Made by a program: the position numbers and the translations under genes
Assembly: GCA_023333565.1 (NCBI GenBank)
Contig: JAJKFH010003165.1
Coordinates: 1,054,001-1,118,000, forward strand
DNA length: 64,000 bases
DNA from: Puffinus mauretanicus
Taxonomy: Eukaryota > Chordata > Aves > Procellariiformes > Procellariidae
Direction: 5' to 3'
The notes under the pieces: generated by a model
Seen by the model: only the letters and a program-made list of their open reading frames with translations
Databases searched by the model: none
What the model was told of the DNA's origin: nothing
Part shown: piece after piece, positions 11,551 through 22,506 of the stretch
How positions within the stretch are numbered: position 1 is the stretch's first letter
Layout: each line of letters opens with the position of its first letter

Positions 11551-14500
11551 AATTCTTCCTCTAGTAGGTGTTAGAATGGATGTATGGTTGACCTAAACCA
11601 GTCAATGGCTATACTTCCAAATGATTTAATACCAGTTTGCATTTTCCTTCAATAAGGACAGAGGGCCAAGAGAGCACTCTATCAATGCGAAGTGTAAAAA
11701 TGAAAATCAAAGACAGGTTTAAGAGTGAACATGTCCCATAAAAGGCTAATAATCAGTAAATGAGAGCCAAAATCCTACAGGTATTTAAAGAACCTTCCAA
11801 ACCACACTCTCTGTCTGTCAAGTCTTTGTGGTCTTGCCTACTTTGTAGATTTGTGTGTATTATGAGAAGACCAATAAGCTTTTAATATTTCACAACATAC
11901 TAGTTACTTCCTCAGCAGGAGTTAATGTCAAAGAAACCCTGTCCTTCTGGCCAGAGGCAGCCAGCCAAGCAGGCTGCCAGGCTTGGCTTGCCTAGCACAG
12001 GCAGAGGGGCCATGACCATTTTGCTGCCTTGCACAGCTTCTTAACTGCCTGTGTCTGATGTTGGTCAAGAGATTTAAAGACAATAAAACCCACAATAATC
12101 AACATCATCATTTTTCCCTGGAAGACTCAGTGTTGAAGGCTTGGAGATGCTCTTAAACAACCAGGATTGGTTATGCATGGAATAATATTGACTACATGTG
12201 AATACCCAGTTAAGCAGCTGAAAATCAGATTATTAGGTAAAGTGTTCAAGATACCTGGAATTTTTTTTCTCTTTGGCTGGGATACAAGAACGTATAAAGA
12301 CCTGCTCAAACAGTATGTGAAAACCCTGTTGAGTGTTGCCTAAGATATGCCTTGCAGGTGACTCAGACTTGGAGATTAATTGAGGCTTCCTGTTGTATGT
12401 TCTCTTTACGTAGACCACTGTGTCCCCTGTAAAGCTTTGTGTTTCTGCATTACCTTAGATATCTATGCTAAATCTACCTATGCATCTGTGTATCTGGAGG
12501 AGTGCTTTAGTGACTAGCAGGGCAGCAAATGTGAGAGGAGCCAGATCAAGTCTCACACAGCACTGCACTTTGGCTATCTAGATTCAACAGCCAAATGGAG
12601 TCACTGTGTGGATTCGTTCAGTCAGCTTTCGAATACAAAGTCTCAGTATGGAAGGAAAAATGTAAAAGTCCACTGCAGATATTGAATTCAGTGCAACCTG
12701 GTCCTATACTACACCACAGCCTTTCCTCTACCATGATTTCCTTTCCCATTGCCAGGAAGTGCTACGGTGCTTTCTTCTTTTCAGCAGATCCACAGAAAAA
12801 AGGCAGTGTAGTTAAATATCGCAGCTGGTAGCCATGACTATCATTCATACAATTACTCAGGGAAAGCTAACCTGGACTAACCAGGTCGTGCCTGTGAATT
12901 CACATTTCATTATTTTCAACTCTTGCAAAGTCATTTGCTAAGAATCAAAATAACCTCCATTTGGTTTGTAGCAGTTCACTTTGGAAACTCAGCCAGAGAG
13001 AGGCCACTGAGTAAGACAGTTCACCAGTGTCTTCAGTACAGCCTAACCAATCAACTTTAGAGGATGATTAACTTTTCTGATTCCCTGATGTAGACAAGCA
13101 CTTGGATGAAAATGATGAATAATAATAATCAGAGTAAGTGGGGAGCCAATTTGGAAAAGGTAAAATGCATTCATTTCATCCGACCATCCTAGATTTTTTT
13201 TTAGACCTCTTTTCCTCCACTAATGTGGGCAGGGATGTGGGAGGGAGAAGGAAAGGCTCTACTATTGGTATTAATTACATGGAAAACTGAAGGTCTTTCT
13301 TTGAATGAAAAGGGACATTGCCAAAGAAAAATCTGGATATGTTCTTGTAAATATTTTGCCTTCCTTCTTTTCCAAGGGACACACTACATTATGCATGTAA
13401 AAGACTTTATTAAGCTAATGAAAAACCAAAGAGTGCCTATCCTAACTGAATGGCCCATGGTGCCCCAGCTCCTGCCTACCTCCATCTCTTGCTTTACCAG
13501 ACCAACGTAGCCCAGGGCCAGGGTCGTGAGCCAAGGCAGGTGCCCATGGATCACAGCAGAGAGGTGGCAGGGAAACCACAGAGACTCTCTCTGCACTGCC
13601 GGACATGTCGCTCCATCACATGGATGCCATTTACCTTTATCCGTCGATGCATGCCACAGCAGACCGTGAAGTGCCGACCCTCGCCAGCCATGGACACGGT
13701 ACCTGCAGCCACCGAGGGAAATACTGACAACCGCCGCAGATCAAACTCCAGCAGCCTGTCTTCCTTTAAAAGAAGGAAAGAAAACCACTGCTGCTAACTG
13801 GGGGTCAAACCACAGATTTGCTGCTCTTGAGGAAAAGTTAATTAGAATCAACCTTGAAAGATTTGCTAAGCCAAATTAAAACCCTGCGTCCAAGCACTAG
13901 AGTAGGACCTGGGCAAGGTGAGATTGCAGTCTAGATTGCCACAAACTTTCTACATGAACTCATACTTGGCCACTTCACTCAGGCACCTAATTTTAGGCAC
14001 TTACCCAAGTTCCTCAAATCATTGTCATCAACCTGGGCTGCACTGACATTCAAGAGAGAGTGGGAGAGAAGAGAGAGAGGCCCCTCTGCAGGTGCTGCTC
14101 AGCTCTGAAGATGAAGGGAACTCTGCCTGACTACACGCCAAACAGAGAATAACACTGCAGGTTTAGGTGCCTAAAATTAGGTGCAATGAATCTGGGCCTT
14201 AAAAGTCTTCATGAATATGTTTGTAGGTGTCTCAAGAAGTCAAAAAATGCCTTTTGAGACGTTCGCAATGCTCAGATTTTGAACACGCATGTACTGCAGT
14301 ATTTTTAGGAACCTAAGTGTTGTTGCAGAGCCAGCCTAGCTCCTACCATCTTTGTGCTTCATTTCTTTGTATGTCCTTCTGTTTCCTGATACCTTTTTAA
14401 TGCATTAGCTGTTTTAACTGTAAACTGTTACGTTCTGGTGAAGTGTCTATTTGCTTGTGTAACACCTCGTGTCTGTTATAGTACCAGAACAAATAAAAAA

Positions 14501-17500
14501 GTTTGTTTTAATTAGAAGAAACAAGCAACACTGTCTTGTACAACGTCTTTGCAATGAGAAGCTAGTTTAAAAGTACAGCTAGAGTATGCATGCGAACTGT
14601 CCTTGTCTTTGTGATCAACGCTTGGCTTTATAAAAAGTTCAAAAAGCACTAATCTGCTGATATTAATTAGCACAAACCCATAATGATTTAGGGTATTCTT
14701 CAAATATTCAGAAACAATACAGCTAGGTGTTTCTGAAGGAATTTTTCTGTAGGTGCTCCATATGTATTTTAAAAGGTGAAAGAGGGATAAAGGCTAGAGA
14801 AAAAAGAACACCTCAGAAGTTATAGCAATTAGAAAAGACACTATTATACACTTTCTGTAGCACGGTAGTACAAATAAATGCTAGCCAGTTAGTATGAGCA
14901 CAAATAAATGCTTCCCTTTCCTGTCATTATGTATTGCAGCTTATAACCACAACAGTAAATTGGAATATTTAGAAAGCAGAAAGGAGATTATGTGCTTGAA
15001 AGTCTTCCACAACAGTTCCAGTCAAAGAGGTCTAAGAGCAAATTTAAAATGAAAGTTTAACCTACCATTTTTCATGTGCTTCCAAGTCTGGCAAATTTGT
15101 CGCTGGAGGAGACTGTAAATCAGAGCAGAAGAAAACAGCATAAAAGATGTCCCCACTGGTTCAGCTCAGGTGCAGAGAGGAGTATAACATGACATAACTC
15201 ACTCAAGACGACGCAGTAATCGCTACTCTATCACTACTGTTCAGCTGGACTGCGACTTGAGAAATAATTAAATGTGAAACAACTGCTGCAACCTACTTCC
15301 TCAAACATTTGTACTTAAAATTAAAACAACAGTACCTCATTTACTCCTCCCCCAATAAAAATAACTGAGTACTCTTATTTTTTCCCTTTTAAACAAATTC
15401 TCACATTACTCATACATCCATGCGTTGTTGTGACAAAAAATTTTTTTCCTTTTGGTCTCATATGCTTCAATTTGCTCTCCTCTTTGCTACTTTTGAACAT
15501 GCTTTTCATTTCAAACTGTGTATTTTACCTAGCTACAGTGTCATACATAAAGAACTACAATAAGACCTACTCCAAGAAGATGAATATCCGAGCCACGGGG
15601 AACCCCAAAGGAGGGCAACTGCAAAATGCTCAGCGACAGAGCGTAAGATCAATCAGCCAGGGGACAAACGCGTTATGTAAGGGTAACATTCACTTCAGAA
15701 AACTAAGATTTGCAGAAGCTCAAGTTCCTTCTTTTCTCCCTCCTTTTTTAGTGTAAGCTGCACAAACAGAGAGACAGAAATTGTTAATTGACAATAACAA
15801 TTTTTAGTTTTGGAGGTTTAGTCATTTTTGTTATTATTTGGGGTTAATTTCTGCTGCAAATACCTTCAAGAACAGAGACAAATCTCTTAAGCTGAATACT
15901 TTGTGGAAGAAATGTCCATTAAGTGAATGGGACTTTGGGGAAGGGAACCAAAAAAAACAGGAAAAAAAAGATAGTAGTAACGGCACAGGAAACAGCATAC
16001 AAAAAGGTGAAAACTGCATGGGAGAGTGTAGAAGGGACCAAGTTAAGGATTACATGGACAGACTTAAGCTGGTGACAATCCAGCATTTCATGATGTCTGT
16101 TTGAGAGTTTCTTACTTAGAAGTTCCTATGCCTAGCAGGACAGACTAGTTCAATGGTTAGGATATTTATTAGGTCAGGGGGTTTTTTTATGTCTTCTTTC
16201 CCTACATATTTTTCTTTACATTTTAAGTAGCAGTTTATAATTTCTCTGACTGTGGTGGAGCTGAGGAACTCATTTCAGAACACTGGAATCTGAAGAATGA
16301 ACAGGGAAAGAATTTGCAATCATACTTTAAAATTCCCTGGTTTTACTGGCTGAGTCCTATAGACATAAACAAAACCAAGAAAGTGTACAGCATCATTACC
16401 ATTTCAATCAAGGCTTAGGAAAGGGCTCGTTAATTCACTATAGGTTCAGGACTATATTGCTCACCTTTGTGCCTGATTACTAAAAGTACTGTAATAAAGT
16501 ACAATTCCTCTGCTATTTACTGGTAACTGGATTTTGCTTTTCACGCACGATGCACTGAGGTTTTCATTGGGGGCTATTATAACTATATGCAGATGTCTCA
16601 CCAAAATCCTGCTGCATTCTTCAAGGCCATTCAACGCATTTTTGATAGGAGGAAAACCTTCATTGCAAACACCCTACACTAGCTATTGCACTCCGAATGT
16701 TTCACAGATTGAATGTCACCAGAAGAGAAAGTTAGCTTCCACTCACCTTTTTGTAAAGCCAATGTACTTAATTAATTGTGAAATAGTACTTAAGAGAATG
16801 ACTTGGCACAAGCTGGGTTGTGAAAGTTGATTTCTTCAAGCACCTAACCATGTCCCTGGTATATGACACTGGAACATCGCTTAGACACGAGATGCTTAAT
16901 GCCCACTTGCTTTGGTTGTAAGTAGGTTTTCTAAAGCACAGAGTCCAGTCCCCCAACCCTGTAACTTCTGACAGGTGCTCAGTGTCTTTGGAGATCTCCC
17001 TTGCAGTCTATTCCTATAAACTTCAGAAATTTTAATGTCTGTTGTGACGCTTTGCCTTTTCTTTTGGACTAGGCTGATTTTATTTTTTTCTTAGGAACTC
17101 ACTGTCACCCAGCTAAGAGCACATGAGTTTCAATTCCCTGCAGAGTGAAACTGCAACTTTAGCTGAACACTAATAGAAATGCAGAGCACTTTTTTGCTTT
17201 TTTTTTAACCTATGGAATGTGGGAAGCAAAATACAGCAATATTTCTCTTCAAAAGGTGGGTGTTAAATGCAGGGGAGCCCAGCAGTCCAGAACTTCAGAA
17301 CTATAATTTGATTTTTAGAGGCACAGGGTGTCACTGATTTACTGATTTTAAAAGTTCCCTCAGACGTTGTGCAAAATCTCTTCTGGCTCCTGTGAAACGC
17401 AAAGTAACTGAAAGCAGGAAAGTACTTACTACTACACCACGTGCTAGGGGAGGACCCACTACTAACAACACATGTATTTTGCCACCTCTGTGAGTGAAGA

Positions 17501-18351
17501 ATATAATTTAAAATAGAGCAGGAGTCTTTAATTGCCTTAATCCTTCACCTACAGGTTTGGTTTTCAGTTAGATTGAAATCAGACTGGTGAACATTACCTT
17601 TTCCTTTTTTTTTTTTCTTTCATCTTCAAATGAAATCTTACAGCAAGATGTTTTAGTTTATTTATAAAAATCAGGATTCTACTGTGTTTATCTTAAAGCT
17701 GGGTAGTTTTCTTAAAGTCTTCAAGTCTTGCAGTAATGTCTTTTCTCTAATGTGCTAACCCTCATACCGATAATTATGATAGCACCCCACATATTCACGG
17801 TTAATATGATGTTTAGTGTAACATTGCATAATTTACCCAGGAAATTATCAAAGACATAAGTTAAGTTGCTCAATTTTTGAAATACATAAGTTGGCTATTC
17901 AAACTGATGTAGACAGATGTACGAAAAGAACCACAAAGAGAAATGGATAGCAAAATTGAGGAAATGATAACAAAATCACTTGCAGAAGCCTTAAGGGATG
18001 TAAAAATGTAGGATCCCTGCTGATAGCAGTTGCAGAAATGTGTTTGCAGGCACTAAAAATAACCAAAACAATAAACAGAAGACAATAGTAGAGAAGATTG
18101 GCCTACAAGAAGGGCAGAGGAAGCTCTCAGAAGTCTGGTGAGGGAGGAGACCTTCACAGATCTGCGCTAAGATCTTACCCAACTGCCTGGTGCACTGACA
18201 TATGACTGAGGGAACCACTAGCACCACAGAAATAGACTTTCCTATTTCTGAAAGCTGAGGCTACCCCAGGCTACCCAGGGTCAAGACTGACCATTTGGTG
18301 TTTACAACAGGTTAAAACTGTTTGCTGAAAGCAAAGGCACCTGGCATTCAA
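11551..18351. other. Spacer between the inverted arms, no gene recognised
   Basis: About 6.8 kb, mostly AT-rich, with many stop codons in all frames. It could contain the TLR7 promoter or its untranslated first exon, but I see nothing that fixes either. A GC- and CpG-richer island at about 13440-13800 stands out. The remainder shows only short A/T runs. Confidence 0.6.
13440..13800. other. CpG-enriched patch in the spacer
   Basis: About 360 bases have markedly more CpG (roughly a dozen or more) than the surroundings. A 115-codon open frame (13450-13797, plus strand) crosses it but resembles no known protein. It could be a small regulatory island, an untranslated TLR7 exon, or a degraded mobile element. 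No identification is claimed. Confidence 0.3.
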
Positions 18352-18391
18352 GGAATGGAATGGAATGGAATGGAATGGAATGGAATGGAAT
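18352..18391 (+). repeat. (GGAAT)8 microsatellite
   Basis: Eight uninterrupted GGAAT units, 40 bases. It abuts the 3' end of the minus-strand CR1 that follows, whose tail (AATAGAACAGAATAG on the plus strand) has a similar composition. It most likely grew out of the CR1 3' terminal repeats. Confidence 0.95.
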
Positions 18392-18796
18392 AGAACAGAA
18401 TAGACTATTTCATTTGGAAGGGACCTATGACGATCATCTAGTTCAACTGCCTGACCACTTCAGGGCTGACCAAAAGTTAAAGCATGTTATTAAGGGCATT
18501 GTTCAAATGGCTTTTAAACACTGACAGGCTTGGGGCATCAACTGCCTCTCTAGGAAGCCTGTTCCAGTGTTTGACCACCCTCTCGGTAAAGAAATGCTTC
18601 CTAATGTCCAGTCTAAACCTCCCCTGGCGCAGCTTTGAACCATTCCCACACGTCCTGTCACTGGATCCCAGGGAGAAGAGCTCAGCACCTCCCTCTCCAC
18701 TTCCCCTCCTCAGGAAGCTGTAGAGACCAATGAGGTCACCCCTGAGCCTCCTGTTCTCCAAACTAGACAAGCTCAAAGTCCTCAGCCACTCCTCCA
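18392..18796 (-). mobile_element. CR1 LINE fragment, older subfamily
   Basis: The minus strand encodes the C-terminal CR1 ORF2 region ([54 protein letters not shown]) with few breaks. It differs in sequence and in its 3' end from the other CR1 copies of this locus, so it belongs to another subfamily. Its 5' end is fused, near CCACCAAG at about 18796, to a plus-oriented CR1, so the two lie 5' end to 5' end, pointing apart. Confidence 0.92.
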
Positions 18797-19682
18797 CCAA
18801 GTTGGGCGGGAGTGTTGATCTGCTCAAGGGTAGGAAGGCTCCGCAGAGGGACCTGGACAGGCTGGATCGATGGGCCAAGGCCAACTGTATGACGTTCAAC
18901 AAGGCCAAGTGCCGGGTCCTGCACTTCGGCCACAACAACCCCAGGCAACGCTACAGGCTTGGGGAAGGGTGGCTGGAAAGCTGCCCAGAGGAAAAGGACC
19001 TGGGGGTGCTGGTCAACAGCCGGCTGAACATGAGCCAGCAGTGTGCCCAGGTGGCCAAGAAGGCCAACGGCATCCTGGCCTGTAACAGCAATCGTGTGGC
19101 CAGCAGAAGCAGGGAGGTGATCGTGCCCCTGTACTTGGCACTGGTGAGGCCGCACCTCAAATCCTGTGTTCAGTTTTGGGCCCCTCACCACAAGAAGGAC
19201 ATGGAGGTGCTGGAGCGTGTCCAGAGGAGGGCAAAGAAGCTGGTGAAGGGTCTGGAGCACAAGTCTTATGAGGAGCGGCTGAGGGAACTGGGGTTGTTTA
19301 GCCTGGAGAAAAGGAGGCTGAGGAGAGACCTCATCGTGCTCTACAGCTACCTGAAAGGAGGTTGTAGTGAGGTGGGTGTTGGTCTCTTCTCCCAAGTAAC
19401 GAGTGATAGGACAAGAGGGATGGCCTCAAGTTGCACCAAGGGAGGTTTAGATTGGACATTAGGAAAAATTTCTTCACCGAAAGGGTTGTCAAGCATTGGA
19501 ACAGGCTGCCCAGGGAAGTGGTTGAGTCCCCATCCCTGGAGGTATTTAAAAGACCTGTAGATGTGGCGCTTAGGGACATGGTGTAGTGGTGGATTTGGCA
19601 GTGTTAGGTTAACGGTTGGACCCGATGATCTTAGAGGTCTTTTCCAACCTAAATTATTCTGTGATTATATTCTATGATTCTG
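18797..19682 (+). mobile_element. CR1 LINE fragment B
   Basis: Plus-strand frame from GGSVDLL (just after the reverse transcriptase FADD box) through [47 protein letters not shown] and [20 protein letters not shown] segments to the 3' end with TTCTGTGATT and TTCTATGATTC repeats. It starts inside the element and finishes exactly where inverted arm 2 begins. It differs from CR1 fragment A by several percent, clearly more than the two arms differ from each other, so the two CR1s are separate insertions and not part of the duplicated unit. Confidence 0.93.
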
Positions 19683-20054
19683 AGAATCCTTATGATAATG
19701 TGAAATTTGAATTAGGCACTCACCTGTTAGTCAGTGTGGTTTTGAAAATTTACACCAGCTTTTAAGTGACTATGGATTTTTCTCTATCTTTCATATGCTT
19801 CGAAAAATTAACCTTGCTCATTTACGCTATTATACAATGGCAATCTGCAGGATGTCTAACACCACTTGTCTCCCCTTATAAAAAGAAAATTCTCAGAGAC
19901 GTAGCCTTTAATCACCTGCCTTGTCATTTTTTCAGTAGATTTTTTTTAATGATTCATTATTTAGAGAGTGGTATTTATCTTAACACTACAATGCTTAGTG
20001 ATAAGAAATTAAAGACAGCATTTGAAGAAATACCAACATATGCCTTCCCCAAAG

Positions 20055-20170
20055 TTACAATCCTACCTGCACATCCACTTCTAGCCAGTGTGAGAGACAG
20101 GACCCCAGGTTAGCTGTATATTTGGTCTGACCCAGTACATGCTTGATCTGATGTCCTATGACGTGTTCTC
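20055..20170 (-). repeat. Ancient interspersed repeat fragment, copy in arm 2
   Basis: Duplicate of the GGGTCAGACCAAA repeat fragment at 10430-10545, carried along with the inverted arm. A four-base deletion relative to arm 1 is visible near CATCCACTTCTAGCC. Confidence 0.5.
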
Positions 20171-20225
20171 ATTGCATTAAACTAATACCTCCCTATTTCC
20201 TTATTTTCAGATACCTCGTGCAAAG

Positions 20226-20817
20226 ATGTCAAATGCCTTGCCGTTTGTCTTGCTCTTCTTATTTCCGACGCTGCTGTCAGGAGCTTGGTTTCCCAAAAGT
20301 TTACCCTGTGATGTTAAAGCCTCTGAAGGTACTGTGACAGTGGACTGCACCGATCGTCGTCTCATGGAAGTCCCCAGAGGGATCCCTGCAAACGCTACCA
20401 ACCTTACCCTCAGTATTAACCACATCCCCCATATCTATCCAACATCCTTTGCTCATCTTGAAAACCTCGTGGAGATTGACTGATCTGATCGTCTTCAGAT
20501 GCAACTGTGTGCCTGAATGGGGCCCAAAGATCATGTGTGCACCAGAGACCAAAGATTGAGAACGGCAGTTTTGCTGCCCTGACAAGATTGAAGTCATTGT
20601 ATTTGGATGCAAACCAGCTGCTGGAAATACCCCAGGGTCTTCCTACTACTTTATGTCTGCTGAGCCTGGAAGCAAACAGTATCTTTTCTATCCAAAAAGC
20701 CAATTTGTCAGAGCTAGGAAACATAGAAGTATTGTTTCTGGGACAGAACTGTTACTACCGCAACCCATGCAATGTTTCATTTGAAATTGAAAAAACAGCC
20801 TTTCTGGAGCTGAAAAA
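20226..20817 (+). pseudogene. Truncated TLR7 pseudogene (5' part only)
   Basis: The first 85 codons are identical to TLR7, from the signal peptide to LVEID. A 13-base insertion (about 20482-20494) then creates an immediate TGA. A 4-base deletion (about 20514) and a 1-base loss (about 20545) follow within 65 bases, leaving the frame shifted by a net 8 bases. TLR7-like coding resumes in another frame ([19 protein letters not shown] onward) and is cut off after LELK, about codon 194 of 1041. It has no transmembrane or TIR part, so it cannot signal. The splice acceptor before its ATG is intact, so a spliced transcript encoding a short secreted peptide is conceivable but unsupported. Confidence 0.95.
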
Positions 20818-20931
20818 GAAAAGGATGCTGAGGGGAGACCTTATCACTTTCTACAACTACCTGAAAGCAGGTTGTAGCGAGGTAGATGTCGGTCTCTTTT
20901 CCCAAGTAACAAGGGATAGGACGAGAGGAAA
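20818..20931 (+). mobile_element. CR1 LINE fragment at the TLR7 breakpoint
   Basis: About 114 bases match the CR1 segment that encodes [23 protein letters not shown] and [10 protein letters not shown] in the other copies, at clearly lower identity. It is fused directly to the truncated TLR7 copy. Both partners have TCTGGAG and an A-run at the join (TLR7 CTGGAGCTGAAAAA, CR1 CTGGAGAAAAGG), so the junction lies in microhomology. Confidence 0.85.
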
Positions 20932-21079
20932 GCTTACTCCTGAACCCAGTTACTTGCTCTCTTCAATGTCTTTTGTTCCCTTTCCCCTCCTTTACCTTTT
21001 CTTACAAGTACAGCACAACACGGGCCTGGAGAAGAATGAGATGAGTGTCCATAATCACACCTCGTTTCTCACTCACGAC

Positions 21080-21610
21080 AACCGTACTGGGTTTGGCCGG
21101 AATGGAGTTCATTTTCTCCATAGCAGCCCCTATGGTGCTCTGTTTTAGACTGGTGACCAAACCAGTGTTGATAACACACCAGTGTTATGGCTACCAGGGA
21201 ACTTGCAACAACATTTCTCACATTGGTCCCCCCTCACGGGACCAGGCTGGGGGTGGGCAAGAGGATGTGACGGGACACAGCTGGGACAGCAGACCCCAAC
21301 TGACCAAAGGTATATAGAGACCCATGCCATATGGTGCCATGCCCAGCAATAAAACTTGGTGGGGAGCAGTTTTGCCAAAGCAGCCATCACTCAGAGGCTG
21401 GCTGGGCATCAGTCTGATGGTGGGAGGTGGTGAGTGATTGCTTTTCCACCATTTGCTTTTTTTTTTTTTCCCCCTTCAATTTATTAATCTGTCTTTATCT
21501 CCACCCACGAGCTGCTCTCACTTCTGCCATCCCAATTCTCTCCCCAACCCGAATGGCTGGGCCAGGGTCAGCCACCACACAACACGCAACAGACCGCCAG
21601 CATCGGCAAT
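21080..21610 (+). mobile_element. Endogenous-retrovirus-type LTR (probable solo LTR)
   Basis: It begins with TACTGGGTTTGGC and continues with AGCAGCCCCTATGGTGCT, GTTGATAACACACCAG, and a 3' part with ATTTATTAATCTGTCTTTATCT and CCACCCACGAGC-type segments. These features match, from memory, a common avian ERV LTR family. It contains CAATAAAACTT as a possible poly(A) signal. No gag, pol or env coding sequence is seen on either side, so this looks like a degraded solo LTR. The exact ends are uncertain. Confidence 0.6.
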
Positions 21611-22506
21611 AGACGCCTAACGATCAACACAGAGAGGCACTTGCACAGTGAAAATGTGCTCAGGTTTCGCTCCTGGTAGTCCACTGCCTCAGCAACAGGC
21701 TCTGAGTTTTTGACATTTAGAAACCCTAGAACCCATGGCAAGAGCTTCCAGAAAGGCTCTAAATTTCAAATACTCTTACTAAGAAAGGCAAAAATTTGTA
21801 CTTCCACTAGAGCAGTAGAATGAGTCAAAATAAGGTTTGTAGACAAGCATGAACTAAAACCTCTAAATTCCACTATGTAACGCAGTGTTTTTTCCTTTAT
21901 GTCAAAATAATGCTGCTGAGAGAAGAGAGTTTCCACCAGGCTGAACTGTCACCTGATCTTCAGACCAGAATCCCAGAACAGGCCAGGGAGCATAGAGCAT
22001 TAAACACCAAACATCTCACAATTTTTCCATGCCTTTTCATTTTGTCAAAATGGATGAGGTTTTCACAGAGCTGTTGGAATTCACCTAGAACTCTTCATAA
22101 GCATTTCAAGTGCACAAAATGCAACAGACACAGTAAGCTTAATTCTGTTTTTTCCTTCTGCTCTTTCCCCCATCCCATCCTGTTACATACAGTTGAGCGG
22201 GTTTACTTACAACAATCTGAAGAAATAAGAACTTCAACTGTTCATAAAGTGTTAACTCAACCCCCCAATGAAATTCAAATATTGTGTCCCTTCTGTCAGA
22301 CCATAAAAAGAAGGATGATCTTATTATAAAGATAGTGTACCAGTCTGGTGTGATTAACAGTACATCCTTATGTCCAAGGCAGCTGGAGCATGATTTATGA
22401 GCAAGGTTTGCGTGAGAATCAATGCCTACATTCTTCCCTATTTGACCTGTGCAGGGCATGGTCTCCAAAAAATAGGATCAAAAAGAATAAAAACACAAGT
22501 AATCTC
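21611..22506. other. Intergenic stretch between TLR7 copy and PRPS2
   Basis: No recognised gene. A 139-codon plus-strand frame (21910-22329) has no family signature and is judged to be chance. The region ends at the inferred PRPS2 cleavage site. Confidence 0.5.

Larger units (their letters stand above)
19683..20817 (+). repeat. Inverted duplication, arm 2 (TLR7 fragment side)
   Basis: Reverse complement of 9792-10908. It begins directly after the 3' end of CR1 fragment B and ends inside TLR7 coding sequence, where it switches into another CR1 fragment. It keeps the upstream region, the splice acceptor and the first third of the receptor's amino-terminal half. The near-identity to arm 1 indicates either a recent duplication or continuing gene conversion. 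Confidence 0.95.

Noticed and set aside
13450..13797. 115-codon open frame in the CpG-rich patch
   Set aside because: Arginine/serine-rich translation typical of CpG-rich non-coding DNA, no homology recognised. The patch itself is reported, the frame is not.
18763..19395. 210-codon minus-strand frame opposite CR1 fragment B
   Set aside because: Antisense shadow of CR1 ORF2, whose codon bias leaves the opposite strand open.
18730..19560. 276-codon frame as a host gene
   Set aside because: Its sequence is CR1 ORF2 C-terminal region fused to the reverse of another CR1; it is a transposon remnant and not a host protein.
10909..19682. CR1 fragments A and B as part of the duplicated TLR7 unit
   Set aside because: They have the same orientation relative to TLR7 but differ by several percent and start at different points relative to the shared flank, unlike the near-identical arms.
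20226..20817. Second functional TLR7 gene
   Set aside because: Premature stop after codon 85, net frameshift, and loss of about 80% of the protein including the transmembrane and TIR domains.
21910..22329. 139-codon plus-strand open frame between the LTR and PRPS2
   Set aside because: No recognisable domain, no promoter or splice context, and composition like the surrounding AT-rich DNA; length is within chance.
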